A stretch of 64,000 bases of DNA from Tetragonia tetragonoides (lineage: Eukaryota > Streptophyta > Magnoliopsida > Caryophyllales > Aizoaceae). Where the stretch lies: NCBI GenBank assembly GCA_038025085.1, contig CM076142.1, positions 32,332,001-32,396,000 of the forward strand, given 5' to 3'. The notes below the pieces were generated by a model. That model saw nothing but the letters and a program-made list of their open reading frames with translations, ran no database searches and had not been told where the DNA came from. The position numbers and the translations under genes were made by a program. Of the stretch, positions 1-11,836 are shown in pieces (positions within the stretch are counted from its first letter, which is position 1; each line of letters begins with the position of its first letter).

Positions 1-789
1 TTATCGTAAGCCCTTAGCCCTTGTGTGGAATGCGCTAGATTGTTGCAGTCTATTTTGAGGTGTTCAACAGTCCTCAAGGGACATACATTTACAGCAAAGC
101 CATTGTCAGCTAAAGTCATAGGGCCTTGTCTTTGTTGACAGATTACAGTAAGATAAAGGGCTTTGTTGTGGTGAATACCCTCAGGTGGAAGGTCTTTCTC
201 AGAAAAGGTGACGGGCGTGGATGACTTTCCTTGGACCAGGAGGTTGACTACCTCTTCAGGGGTGGCATTTGGAGAAATGGTAGTTGCATTCAAGGCCTCT
301 AGCACGGCCCTTCTATGAGTGATAGAAGTGGTCAACAGTTGCCAAATGGATATCTCGGCTTTTGTTCTTTGTAGTTGCTTGAGGAGGTTGGTCCTATCGT
401 CCTCTTTTGCCATTTCTCTTTGGGCTGAATCCCTGTTGGGGATGGCTACAGGCTCTACGGGTTGGATTTGAGATGGATCCATATAGATGTTTTCGGGCCT
501 GAATTGGCGTCCTGATCTTGTGAGATAGTTTAAGGCTTTATCATCCTCTTCTTTCTCATCATCGGAGATATCATACCAGGCTTTGCCATTAGGTATGTCA
601 TGGACTTGAGGAGTCAACACATCTTCTGGATCAGTATATGACCCATTATCTTCCTCATCGCTATCCCAGAGGCCGCAGACGTCCAGCGTGGACCTTGGGC
701 TTGGGTATGGTTGTATATCCTGCCCAATAGGAGTGATCAAATAAGATGGATCAAACCCTTCTTTTATGTCAATGTCAAAAGAATTCCGA
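1..789 (-). pseudogene. Tat element gag-protease linker and protease region (partial)
   Basis: After a frameshift near 790 the minus strand continues as an acidic linker (around 760-540), then a stretch rich in charged residues, then a protease-like stretch. That stretch reads ADNGFAVNVCP at about 100-130, which fits the D-N-G-S-A-[IV]-N-V-C-P retropepsin site of Tat polyproteins, with S replaced by F. The reading continues off the left edge. Its role would be to cleave the gag-pol polyprotein. The S-to-F change next to the catalytic Asp, together with the frameshift, suggests decay. Confidence 0.6.
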
Positions 790-2172
790 GGGGATTATTG
801 TTGTTGCTGGGTGGTAGTGCATCTTTAGGCAATGGTGTTGTGCCATTATCAAACAAGTCCTGGATTTTACCTTTGAGAGTGTAACACTTTTCAGTGTCGT
901 GCCCACGCCCACTATGGTATTTGCAGAATGCAGATTCATTCCAATATGGTGATCTCTTCTCTACAGGTGGATCGGGAGTAGGCCCAATCGGATGTGGATA
1001 GTCTCCTTTGATCAACTTGTCTAGAGCTTTGACATAAGTCATTCCGAGGGGAGTGTACCTTCTTTGACACCTATCAGCTATGGCGTTCACTTCATTTCCT
1101 CTACTTGTGGAGGCATGGTTGGTATTGGTGTATTTCTTATCCTTATATCCACTTGTGTTGTTATTGTAAGTGACCTTGTTCTTCCCTCTTTGGAGTTGAT
1201 CATCTTCAATGGCCATGCCTACTTCAGTTAATTGGGCATAGGTGGTTATGGGTTGAAACTTCATGTGTTCACGATACTCAGATGCCAAATTTTGGACTAG
1301 CATTCTGATTTGATCCCTTTCAGATGGGCGATCGACCATTTCAGCAACCTTAGTCCTCCATCTTCTTACGAAATTGCCGAACCCTTCTTTATCACCTTGC
1401 TTGGTGATGTCCAACTCTCTTAATGTCATGGGTTGCAAGACATTGCCGGCATATCTCTGGAGGAATAATGTGGATAGATATTCACATTTTTCCAACTTTT
1501 GGGTGGGAAATTGAAGAACCAGGCCCTGACAGCATGATCCAAGGTTTGGGGAAAGAGGTGAACATACAGCTCTTGTTCAATGCCTCTAAGGCCCAATACA
1601 GTGGTGAAGGCTCTAATGTGATCTCGTGGATCGTCGGTTCCTTTGAAAGTAGGAACTTTAGGCATAGAGAACTTAGTGGGCAATTTTCCCTTAATGTGGG
1701 GAGCATAACCTTCTGAATTGATGATCATGTCGTTGAAGACACGACTCTTGCCTATGACAGATTCAAGCCTGTTCAGCTTGGCTTGAAGTTCTTGGACCTC
1801 TTTAGTGGAGGGTTCGGCCTTTTCCTCATCGGGCTTGGGCTCATCATCATCCTTAGTAGGGGTATCCAATTTGGCGACACGGGCTTCCATATCAGTGAAT
1901 CTAGCATTCATGGCGACCATTTGGGCTAAAAGGTCATCCATCTTTTGGTCCGCGGTTCTCTCAGCGTCTCCAGACATAGCGGACTTAGGTGAAATAGGTG
2001 GTGAGGCTTGAGGTGACAGTGGCGGTGTGTGAAGGTAATCGAGCCAAATGGGGCCCACGAACTATGCTTGTGGTGAAGGTTCGAACGACAACTTGCGGAC
2101 TAATCTCTTGCTGGACTCGTCTCTCTCCCACTTCCTAGGACCGGGATCTTTACTTCTACCGATTCTGGACAT
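790..2172 (-). pseudogene. Tat element gag (broken)
   Basis: This encodes the capsid-like protein that would package the element RNA. The best start is the ATG at 2172 (MSRIGRSKDP). Nine residues before the segment that begins at 2058 there is an in-frame TAG at 2064-2062, then the frame continues. A coiled-coil-like stretch follows (MDDLLAQMVAMNARFTDMEA). The retrotransposon gag domain begins around 1640 with FSMPKVPTFKGTDDPRDH. The frame changes near 1490 and continues as YLSTLFLQRYAGNVL and NFVRRWRTKVAEM. A CxxxHxxxxxxxC-like motif near 920 (FCKYHSGRGHDTEKC) is the usual Tat gag finger. One stop and two frameshifts make it non-functional. Confidence 0.8.
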
Positions 2173-3167
2173 AAAAAGGCTCGTTAAGAAAATAGAAAAT
2201 AAATGGGAACCACAGAATAAAAGTTTTATTTTAAAACAAATGTGGGAAAAGAATCTAGCACTAATACTCAACATGGTGATCTTTTGGGAAAGACGCGATT
2301 TTATGTAAATAGCATATTCTAGTCAATGATCTTTAGACTTTATTAAAATAACAAATACTCTTGACTTGCAGATGGCATGGAATTCCCTAATTTAAGGAAA
2401 AAAGAAATACTATTGACTTACATATGGAATAAAATTGGACTCTTTTTTTATTTAGTGACAGATCATTGACGGGAATATATTATTTGCATGCAATCTAATT
2501 CTTATGGAAAGGAACGTCTTCCTAACATGGTCACTAGCATCGTCGGAGTCATACAGGGATTCTACTTCCTAAAAAAGAAAAGATCCTACACTCTATTTGT
2601 AAATCTGACAAAACGTACAAGCAAACAAAAGGGAAACCTTCCCTAACCAGGACTCAATAAAAGAATCCTAAGGGTGGATCTAGTCCTAATATTCTATGGA
2701 AACTAATCACATAGCAAGGAAACAATTAATAATAATATGGCAAGTAAATCAATTAGCACTTTGATATGGAGTATGGGACACAATGCAATAGTTGACACAA
2801 TCTATGGTTGGATAAGGTAACCCATGACCAGATGCGTTTTGTCATCTATAGGGTGCATAGTAAGACTAGACGTACCGTTTTACACATCTCGAATGAAAAC
2901 ATGTAAATGCCATGGGGTGGAACACGACTATGTGCAAAGGTAATTCGGACCGAATGGGTCACTGGCCTAAGTCATAGACAATGTTCCAAAGGGTAAATCC
3001 TGTTTATGGAGTGGTGATGTCTTTCGACATCTTGCGATGATAGCGCATGCAGTATGAATGATATGGATGGAAAAGCAAAGAAGATAAACACATACGGCAA
3101 TTGAACCAAATAGTTAAAAATAAATTATTGACATGGATAAGTGTTCGAATTACATCCTCTTATTAAA
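2173..3167 (-). other. Leader of the Tat element
   Basis: This stretch lies between the primer-binding site and gag. It is AT-rich. I see no second coding region apart from short chance frames. Its length, about 1 kb, is usual for this lineage. Confidence 0.6.
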
Positions 3168-3185
3168 TCCCCAGTGAAGTCGCCA
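3168..3185 (-). other. Primer-binding site of the Tat element
   Basis: On the minus strand this reads TGGCGACTTCACTGGGGA, one base after the LTR end. From memory of the family, it matches the tRNA-Arg-type site used by Tat/Ogre elements. I cannot run a tRNA comparison here. Confidence 0.7.
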
Positions 3186-3186
3186 C

Positions 3187-4589
3187 TGTAAGAACCCTCA
3201 CCTTTCCGACGCCTACCGCGAATTGATTTTTAGTTGGAATTAATGCTTCTTAAATAATATGTCACATGCAATTCAAATTAATTAAAAAAAATAAAAATTT
3301 GCAAATAAGAAGCCGCCACCAATTTTTAAAGAAACAATTGGAAACCATCAAAAAGTGCACCCAATTCCTATTGGGAATTGAATCATCCCCATGGGGACTA
3401 AATATTGAGTTCAGGGATGTAGGTACGAAATAAAGAAAACGAATCTCATCTAAATCGCCCACATAAACGGCCTCTACTAAGCTTATCCATGTCAAATATT
3501 TATTTATGCTATATGGTTCCACATAAATCCGGTCGTCCAAAATCCTAAATTAACTAGGCGGGTTAGGAGCAAACAAATTACCTATGTTATCACTTTGCAC
3601 AATTTATACCCAATTTACATGCATACTATTAACAAGCATAAATAAGATATAAAGCATTAAATCAACGCTCCAACCTACCAACTTTGCTAAACGCGCCAAG
3701 TATTGTATATGCACATCAACAAAACCGTTAGTAACTTCAAACGAATGATAATGATATAAAGACAATAACTTTATGCTAAAATAAACCTAGGAGGCTACTA
3801 TATGCATGCAAAAACTACAAAAAGATGTAAAATTGCATAAACTAATAAAAACATGCTAACTTTATATTAACTAACCATGCATAATTATGTACAAAACCCA
3901 AAGCATGCAAATTTACTCAACCATAATCAAAAGCTAAATAAAACATGATTAATAAGTAATAAACAAGAGATTTAATAAAGAATTAGGCCCTCAGGATGGT
4001 TAACCTGGACGTTTTATTCGAACGGGAATAGTAGAATTGGAATTGCTCTTCGATCTTGGGTGCTAGGCTAGGTGTAATGCTTGCTTGGGATCTTAAGATT
4101 TCTGAATTCTCTTTGATTTGGGAAAATATGTGCTCTCAATGCTCTCAAAATTATGAACTCACTGACCTCCTGCGAAAGAGGGTGAAAAGAAGTATTTATA
4201 GAGTTAGGGGACAAATTTAGGGGCTTAGGGCAAGAAGCCTGGAGCCAAAACTCGGCCCAGCCAAAAAGACCGCTCAGCGGCCCCACGGAGGGCAGCTGGG
4301 GCCAGCGGCTGGCCTAATGGCCCCTGCTGTCACGCGTTGGCCGCCGAGCAGGCTGCGATGGCCGCCGGGCCTGACGGCGCGCGCGTGACTAGGGTTGTTT
4401 GACGTTTTGTGCTCAGTAAATTACGAAATTGCCCTTGAGCTGACCCAGGGGGTCGGGATTGAGCGGTTTCAAGGAACTTGGTCTAGATTTCCGAGAAATG
4501 TCCTTTTCTACTTACGTCCATGTTAATTCATTATCATCATCATCGGGCGTTGCGGTGTCAGGGGATGAGAACCGATTAGGGTGTCTACA
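3187..4589 (-). repeat. 5' LTR of the left Tat element
   Basis: This is a 1403-bp LTR bounded by TGTAGACACC at 4589 and TTCTTACA at 3187, followed directly by the primer-binding site. A GC-rich block (about 4265-4390, with runs such as GGCCGCCGGGC) lies upstream of a TATA box at 4200-4193. The rest is AT-rich. The partner LTR is outside the window. Confidence 0.85.
4193..4200 (-). promoter_or_regulatory. TATA box of the Tat LTR
   Basis: The minus strand reads CTCTATAAATACTTC. It lies about 390 bases inside the LTR, with a GC-rich block 65-190 bases upstream. The Tat LTR at 43450-44658 has the same arrangement. Confidence 0.6.
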
Positions 4590-4830
4590 ATTCCCTTTTT
4601 GAAATTTGAATGACCAATTCAAATGACTTTAATGGTGCATCAATTAATGAAATTTTCACTCCTTAAAGGGAAAAAGAAAAGAAAGAATAGTAAGCATCTA
4701 AAACTACTTCCATATTCACCCCAAAAATCTAAAGGGAGATAATAAATAAATCGTGGCATACATTACAAGCAATTAAACAAAGAAGGAAATCTCATGAATA
4801 TTGCTACCATCATGACAATCTGTAAAAGAC

Positions 4831-5114
4831 TAGGGTATGTTTGGCAACTAGCTTTTTTGTTAGTTGAAAAGTCAAAATATGTTAAGAAATCAGCAGAATA
4901 TTGCTAATTTTTTTTTTAATGAAATGGTGTCAAATTAGCTGTTTTGCTAGATGAAATTGAAAGCTTGCTTGGGTAGCATTCAGATTTTAACTGTTTTTGG
5001 AACTGAAAGTTGAAAATAATCTGATAAACTGTTTAGTAACAGAGAGGAAAAGCAGTAACTTAAAGATGAAAGTTATAGCTTTAATATAAAAGCTAATTGT
5101 TCTTGCCAAACATA
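4831..5114. mobile_element. hAT-like MITE
   Basis: The left end reads TATGTTTGGCAACTAGCTTT. The right end, read backwards, gives TATGTTTGGCAAGAACAATT. The terminal inverted repeat TATGTTTGGCAA is typical of hAT-derived MITEs. There is no coding capacity. I could not find an exact 8-bp target duplication. The sequence TATTGCTACCAT occurs on both sides (near 4799 and 5122), which may be chance or an older repeat. Confidence 0.6.
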
Positions 5115-6720
5115 GGAGTGAGTATTGCTACCATAATTAGATTACATTAGCTACTTCTTTATTTCTATTTTTATTTTTATTTTTCTTGAGGGAAAAGATT
5201 ATATTAGAATTGAAAAAGTATTTTTATTCAGTGAAAATTTAAATTTTGCAAATATTATTTTTCCCCTAATCGATTGTGAGACCCACATTGAAGAAACAAA
5301 AGAAGAATGACGTTGACAACGTATATAAAAATTAGGGGTTGAAGTTGGTGTCAAGCAAGATAAGCAAAATAATTGTATTAGCTTCGACTCCTTACTATAG
5401 GGTGTTTAACCGCAACCTATGTATTCCGATACTACGTAGGATTTATCCCTATTTGTTTAATTTGATAAGAATTTTTTTAGCATACTTTCATTGGTCCCAA
5501 AAGAGCATCCCATTTTTGGGTGAAGTAAATGAGCGTCCAATATAACTTAGTATAGTCTCAAAAACAATAACATAGTTTAGCTAACGTATAAGAGTCTCCC
5601 CAAGTTAAATGATATATATTTGAAATCTAAAATACAAATTCAATAGATCTAGGAGATCATAAGGGGGTTATGCTTATTTTGAGGGAGTTAAACATGCTAT
5701 GAACATAGGATTTTTCGTTAGGTTTTTCTCCCAATGAAGAAGAAATTTCGGGATTGGGCTAATGATAAATAATGGAAAAATTTGTCTTAATAAAACAAAA
5801 TAATCTAATGGTGAATTTTGGTAAGTCAATTGAGGATACTTAGAGTCAGAGATATAAGATTACACTTTCAAAAACATTGTTGTGAGTGAGTTCAACATCG
5901 AAAAAGGAAGTATGAATTGAGACATAAAAGAGTTATAAAAATGGAGGGTCAAGTTGATTAAAGCATTTATTGATAGATTTCAATTAGATTAAGTATAGTG
6001 TTTTTAAAAAACAGTTGTTGAATTAAATTAAATTTTTTAAGTTGTACATTAAAAGAATATAAAATTTTAAAGCCAAAATTTGTCTTTATTTTGTACTCCT
6101 TTTTGAAGATTTTAAAAATAACAGATAAAATGATTTTTATTTTTATTTTGAATGAAAAAAGAAGATTTAAAAATTCATACTGAACGAGAAAAAATGGTAC
6201 TTAAATATGTAATAACCCATTATGTATTAGGAGTTTACTTTCACATGCTTTAAGATTCAAAGAAAAATTGGGCAACAAGATCATCACACTGTACAAAATC
6301 AAATCAATATGCCTAAATATGCCATGAATGTAGGATTTTTGTTAGCCTTTTCTCTCAATGAAGGAGAAATTTGGGAGTGGGGTAATGATATCTAATGGAA
6401 AATTTTTTCTTAACAAATAAAATAATCTAAAGGTGAATTTGGTAAGCACAACCAGGATAATCAAAGATATGTTTACATTCTCAAAAACATTGTTGTGACT
6501 GAGTCCTACGTCGAAGAAGGAAGTAAGAATTGAGACATAATAGAGTTATAAACTAGAGGGGCAAGTTGACTAAAGTTACAGTTCTTGCACAACAGATAAC
6601 TAACCATAACAGTTAGCTAGAGTTCTAGATTATTTGCAACAAAGGTAATTATTCAATATTTATTCTAAAATCAAAAATGAAAAATAGACTAACGATACGA
6701 GTTTGAGGTTTACAAACAAC
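5115..6720. other. Intergenic AT-rich DNA with a diverged direct repeat
   Basis: No gene is seen. Two copies of a segment of about 260 bp lie at 5692-5963 and 6319-6576. Shared landmarks are the start (CATGxxATGAAxxTAGGATTTTT), TCAAAAACATTGTTGTGA, and AATTGAGACATAA followed by GAGTTATAAA. They look like an old tandem or LTR-type duplication with many substitutions. Short frames in this stretch look like chance. Confidence 0.5.
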
Positions 6721-7200
6721 TAAATTAAGATAGAGGCGTGCGCGTGAAACCGGGAAAAATGAGCTATCAACAACAAGGACTGTCGGAAGCCGCTAGAGGC
6801 TGCGGCTATGCAAACGACAACCGCTAGCAGTTAGGGGGGTAGTCGTTAGTGGCTGGGGCCTTGGCAGCTGCGCTTGACTGCGGCCTCAGCCGCTAGCGGC
6901 TGCCGTAAAGGATAATATATCCTTTACGAAGCCATCGAGCAAGATAGAATTATGGATCTGATCCGTTTGGAGACTGTATTTTTCGAAGGGAAAAGGACGA
7001 ATTTACCTTTGGGATGTGAAAAGACGGATTTGCCCTAAGGGCACAAAAATATGATTTTTCCCATGGTCGAAATGGGGGTTAAGAGGCGTCTACACATTGG
7101 AACCAAGACGCTTTATGATTTGAAAAGGTGCCGAAGCTCGGGCAAAAACCTTTTTAAAAGAGTGTTCCGAAAATATTTCAGGAAGAATACAGACCATTAC
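6720..7200 (-). mobile_element. Fragment of a Tat-like LTR
   Basis: A GC-rich block with CCGCTAGCGG-type palindromes (6785-6905) is followed by a stretch resembling part of the Tat LTR at 43450-44658. The shared theme is a pair of short lines around 'ttacctttggg' and 'aaaagacgg', then a GTGTTCCGAAAATAT-like segment. No LTR ends or coding sequence can be recognised, so this is a scrap. Confidence 0.4.
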
Positions 7201-7342
7201 ATAACCACCCTCATTGATTCCAAATTTCTACGATGCACATTAGCAACCAATTTAAAATTTGCACTACTTTGTGCAACTTTAAGTCGGATATCAACATGCA
7301 AATCATGACTAAGTTGTGTAAAAGTTTCAGCAAATTCAGCAG

Positions 7343-7520
7343 GCCTGGAGTCAGTGGCGGATCTACATGGGGAGTAGGTATGCATGTGCATACCCTATAA
7401 ATACAAAAATGTTCATTTTTGTTCACAGTACTGTTGATAGCTTAGCTGGTTTAGTTGTTGTTATTATAGCCTTGGTTTGAGTTCGATTCTTGTTGGTGCC
7501 ACTATTTTCCATTCAGTTAT
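7343..7520 (+). mobile_element. Possible tRNA-derived SINE fragment
   Basis: TAGCTTAGCTGGT at 7438-7450 resembles an RNA polymerase III A box. GAGTTCGATTCT at about 7479-7490 resembles a B box, at a spacing of about 40 bases. The preceding AGTGGCGGATCTACAT is a common plant repeat head. I see no poly-A tail or target duplication, so the assignment is tentative. Confidence 0.35.
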
Positions 7521-7842
7521 TAATTTTTGCTTTTAAGCTTGCGCTGTCCAGTTTCTCTCTTTCAATGTTATATTTTGGCACTTCTCTTTCCGCACTTTGT
7601 TTATTTATTATCCCATTCTTCTCTTTTGTTTATTTATTATTGATGATGAATTAATACTAATTTGTGCAACCCATTTGTTTTAAGGTTTCTTTTATGAATG
7701 TTCTTTCTTTTCTTTTTCTTTTTTTTTTATCACCATCACCATTGTGGCATTGTACGTGTAACTATTTTTGTTCAAAGGAGTTTTGTGATTCACTGTTATA
7801 TTATTTGAAATTGTGTGTATTAACCAAAAATTTTTGTATGGT

Positions 7843-8543
7843 CCATTCTTTTTATATTATTGTGCATACCCAATTTATAAATCCTGGATCCGTTTATAAA
7901 CCAGTATTTTGTTTCCTAACTTTGCTAAGCTATCACGTTCGACATTGGGAAAAATATTTAGCAACATATCTTGTTAAGGATGGTCAAAAGAAACTATCAG
8001 CCACAAGCACAATAGTCTTGTCTCTACCTAAGTGGCCATCAAGCCCCCCATCATGAAGCTCCCAAATCAGAAAATCACGAAGAGAAGTACTGGGAATGCA
8101 GAACTTAGATCCACGAAACAAATAGCCATCAACAATGACATAGTCAACATAGTCACGAAGATTACCAACAAGAACCTCATGGTAAACCTCATGGCCATTC
8201 TTTTTATATTATTGTGCATACCCAATTTATAAATCCTGGATCCGTTTATAAACCAGTATTTTGTTTCCTAACTTTGCTAAGCTATCACGTTCGACATTGG
8301 GAAAAATATTTAGCAACATATCTTGTTAAGGATGGTCAAAAGAAACTATCAGCCACAAGCACAATAGTCTTGTCTCTACCTAAGTGGCCATCAAGCCCCC
8401 CATCATGAAGCTCCCAAATCAGAAAATCACGAAGAGAAGTACTGGGAATGCAGAACTTAGATCCACGAAACAAATAGCCATCAACAATGACATAGTCAAC
8501 ATAGTCACGAAGATTACCAACAAGAACCTCATGGTAAATCTCA
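7843..8543. repeat. 352-bp tandem duplication
   Basis: Bases 7843-8194 are repeated at 8195-8543 with an exact offset of 352. Apart from the last few bases I see no mismatch. The unit begins CCATTCTTTTTATATT and contains the integrase zinc-finger part of the gypsy relic that runs leftward from 10900. Near identity suggests a recent duplication, or an assembly artefact. Confidence 0.85.
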
Positions 8544-9140
8544 GACTAGTCAGAACACAAGGCATAGGAATATTTCATTTTATCAAATCCAACCAAAATA
8601 ATGGACCATTTACGTACAAATTTCCTACTCTACTAAAAGCATCAGCAACAAAATTCTCTACATCGGAACAGTGTTTGAGAACAAAAGCGTATTCTTGTAA
8701 GAATTCGACCCACTTTGCATATTTCTCTTTGAGTTTACTTTGGTCATTAGTGAATTTAAGAGCACCGTGATTACTAGAAAGAACATTTTCCTTTGGAAGG
8801 AGTTAGTATCTCCAGTGTTCCAAATAACGCACTAAAGCGTAAAACTCGTTTTCATAGGTAGTGTACTTATCTCTTCTAGAGTCATTGAGTTGTTCACTAA
8901 AAAACGCTATTGGATGACCATCTTGACTCAATAAACCTCCTATTCCAACCCCTAAGCATCACAAGCAAACTCGAAAAATAATTTGTTAAAATCTGGGTGA
9001 CACAAAACAGGGGTTGCTGTCATTTTGTTCTTAAACAACTCAAAGGCTTCCTTAGCAGCTTTCGACCACTTAAACTCTCCTTTTCTAAGAGACTCGGTAA
9101 TCGGAGCCATAATGGTGCTATAATTCTTTATAAATCTCCT
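7930..9140 (-). pseudogene. gypsy RNase H and integrase zinc-finger relic
   Basis: The RNase H tail reads KWVEFLQEYAFVLKH and ENFVADAFSR (around 8720-8600). It is followed by an integrase zinc-binding part, LHDGGLxGHLGRDKT and RYVAKYFSQC (around 8410-8270). That part occurs again in the tandem copy at 8060-7920. The second Cys of the zinc site is not followed by a catalytic core, so integrase is truncated here. Confidence 0.65.
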
Positions 9141-9159
9141 ATAAAAAGTAGCTAAACAA

Positions 9160-9660
9160 TGAAAACTTCTAACTTTCAGAAACTATTTTAGGTTCTAGCC
9201 ACAGAACTATAACTTTCACGTTTTGAGAATCACAAGAAATACCCTTATCAAAAATGACAAAACCAAGGAAAATAACCTCAAATTGCAAGAAGGAACACTT
9301 AGCCAAATTGACATATAAATTCTGAGTCCTAAGCACCTCAAATACCAACCTCATATGCTTCATGTGTTCTTCTTTGGAAGAGTTCTAAATCAGGATAATG
9401 TCAAATTAAACTACCAGAAATTTCCAAATGAAAAGGCGAAGAATATGAGCCATTGCTCTGATGAAGGTACTAGGTGCATTAGTTAACCCGAAAGGCATAA
9501 CCAACCCCTCGAATAATCCAGCGAGAGTCTTAAAAGCGATTTTCCACTCATGGCTAAGTCTTATCCTAAGTTGATAATATCTAGCTCTAAGATCTCTTTT
9601 AGAGAACCATTTAGATCTTGACATGTAGCCTAGCATTTCATCAAGTCTAGGTATAGCGAA
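9160..9660 (-). pseudogene. gypsy reverse transcriptase relic
   Basis: The frame includes KRDLRARYYQLRI (normally KxDLRxGYxQxR), then [13 protein letters not shown], a hallmark of Ty3/gypsy reverse transcriptase. The catalytic motif region reads as a stop followed by FDII, so the second Asp of the usual F/Y-x-D-D is lost. A second frame (9363-9169) carries the thumb region, with NLYVNLAKCSFLQFEVIFLG. The N-terminal third of the domain is absent. Confidence 0.75.
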
Positions 9661-9682
9661 CCTATATCTAACAGAGATCTTA

Positions 9683-10877
9683 TTAGCTAGTGTACTTATC
9701 CTGAGTTTCTAATCCAATAGCTAGGGCACGATGTGGGCAACGAGATGCAGGGTGACCTCGCTCATAACAATTATGACACACCATGGAAGAATAGGAACCC
9801 GAATTCCCAATTCCAAGATTAAAAGGTGGGGAAGTAAAAGAGTTTCCTTTATCTGCAGTTACTGCTGGTTGCTTAGACTGGTTATTACCTTTGGAATATG
9901 AAGTGAAAGAACTATTCTCCTTTTGGTAAGTATCCTGAGTAAACTCCCTAGCTTGGGAAGTCAACCTAAGAGGGTAAGAAGTCTTTTGGTACCTCTCTAT
10001 CTCTAAGGCTTTGTGATAGGCTTCACTCAACGTCTCAGGTGCATGCAATTTGACATCTCGCTTAAGGTTGCCTTTAAGTACATTAATAAACCTAGCTAGT
10101 AACAGTGACCTATTGTTCTTCCCTAACATTACGACTAAGTTTCAAATCTTCAAAACAATCATAATAAAATCAGCCACACTAGAAGATTGTTGCCTTAGGT
10201 TTAATAAGTCATCCACCAATTGTCTTTTGTGAAACGTAGGTAAGTATTTTTCTTTTAATTTCTGTTTCATTTCATCCCATAAGATTATGGGCAGACCACC
10301 TACTTATTTCGATCTTTCTTTGGACACTTTGCCAATACTTTTTAGTAGATGCAACAAGCTTCATTTTAGTAAAAACAAACTCGATGGATGCCAGGCATGC
10401 CATAAACCTCAAAGTAATCCTCTAGACGATCTAACAAATCAACAAAAATAGTAGGGTCATATGACTACCATCAAAATTAGGGACATCAACCTTAACCTTC
10501 GTAGTTACATCATAAGGGTTATCGCGGTGGGTATCAAGGATACTCGTCGTCTCCCCTAGGTCAAGGGTGCCTATGACCCCTCCGGTGCCTATGTCTATTA
10601 GGGTAAGGTCTCTTATCAGAACTATCAGGTATGTAGCCCTCCTCAAAGTCATTGGGGTTACGGTCATGTATTCTAAAAAATTTAAGGTCACCTAGTCCTC
10701 TATGTTTAGCATATGTCTTCCAGGTGTAGGAGTCATTCGAGGTTGGCCAGGAGAATTAGTCCGATGAATAAATCCTAAACCGTCATTTAGATTATTGCTA
10801 GAACTTGGCACATTAGGAAAACAAAGTGACAAGTGAGACGCCAATTTTTGTTTCACTTTAGTGACATGCCCATACAC
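9683..10877 (-). pseudogene. gypsy gag relic
   Basis: The upstream part (10877-10430) contains VKVDVPNFDG, which matches the start of the gag domain in this superfamily. Frames are then broken between 10430 and 10130. From 10129 down, one frame reads LLLARFINVLKGNLKRDV and ends with a CCHC zinc knuckle, CHNCYERGHPASRC (C-x2-C-x4-H-x4-C), near 9780-9740. The protein would bind and package the element RNA. At least one stop and several frame changes make it dead. Confidence 0.7.
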
Positions 10878-10900
10878 ACCACCTAATGAATTTTGTACGC

Positions 10901-11836
10901 AAATTACAAACGTTTGAAGACCTTTACCCTGACTTTCTACTGCTACTGTGTGTTGATGGTTTTCCCTGATATCTTTTCGATATATTTATTTCATGGCATT
11001 TATATTTGCTTACAATCAATCATTTCATTCATAGCCTGAAATCATCCATGGTCTTATTTAGTTCATATAGCCTTTATCCAACTGACAATTCTCTAGTAAC
11101 GGGCATCAAAACAAAATTGTAAACACATTTTTTTCTTAATACTGATATTAAACTCAAAACACGCAAAGACAAAGCAAATAAAAAACTAGTACTAACCACA
11201 CACGCAACAACTAAAATCTAATGACACTAATTATGCACTATCCAGAGTGTCCTGAAAGATTAAATATTTTTTTTAAAAATTTTTTTAAACAAGAAATTTA
11301 ATTTAGCTCCAAGTAAACATGATTTGCTAAATTGCTACAGATATATCAAGTCCTACGATCAATACAGAGAACAGAAATCTTTACCAAGATAACTTTGAAA
11401 CCGGAGACTGGAGAGCAAGTGGTGTTCTGCTGATAGCAGATATTAGGGATTCTTGCCCTCTCTTGAGTAAGCAGCAACAATACAACAGAAACACTGTAGG
11501 AACTTGACCAGGAATACAATCTCTATTTCAGCAGATTTAGAGTATGCGGAAGTTTTGATCTTTCCTTTTCCTTTGACTTCAGTTTATAGGGCTTGTGATT
11601 GTGGTGAATGTTTGGAGAACAGTGAGGAAAAGATCAAACTTGTTATGATTCCAAGTTGATGCAGAATAGGGGAAGGGAAGAGGGAGAATTAAGAGAAGAG
11701 AGCAAGGAGAGAGGAGTAGAGGAGAGGGAAGATAAGGGGAACGTGAGAGAGGGAGGAAAAAAGGCAGAATTGTATAATGTTATACTATTCTAGCATAATA
11801 AACTGTCTGAAACAATAACATAACTCTATATTTATA
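10901..11836. other. Unassigned AT-rich stretch
   Basis: This lies just upstream of the gypsy gag relic on the minus strand, so it probably includes leader and LTR sequence. I could not find LTR ends or a primer-binding site. A purine-rich run lies at 11660-11760. No gene is seen. Confidence 0.4.

Larger units (their letters stand above)
1..4589 (-). mobile_element. 5' part of a Ty3/gypsy Tat-type LTR retrotransposon
   Basis: Reading down the minus strand from 4589, the order is LTR, primer-binding site, about 1 kb leader, gag, then the start of a protease region that runs off the window at base 1. The LTR starts TGTAGACACC and ends TTCTTACA. The primer-binding site has the form used by Tat/Ogre elements, and the gag and protease text also fit that lineage. 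Coding is broken by an in-frame stop and at least two frameshifts, so this copy is not intact. The other LTR and the right-hand target duplication lie outside the window. It is a different copy from the Tat element that starts at 43450, because the LTR sequences differ. Confidence 0.85.
7930..10900 (-). mobile_element. Degenerate Ty3/gypsy retrotransposon
   Basis: Reading the minus strand from 10900 down, I see gag with a zinc knuckle, then reverse transcriptase, RNase H, and the first part of integrase. The protease and the N-terminal part of reverse transcriptase are missing between 9683 and 9660, which suggests an internal deletion. Integrase stops after its zinc finger near 7930. No clear LTR was identified on either side. 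Frames are broken throughout. I did not settle the lineage. Confidence 0.75.

Noticed and set aside
1423..1716. Plus-strand frame opposite the left gag
   Set aside because: Shadow of the gag coding on minus.
7664..8770. Plus-strand frames over the tandem duplication
   Set aside because: They are antisense to the gypsy RNase H/integrase relic, which explains the sequence better.
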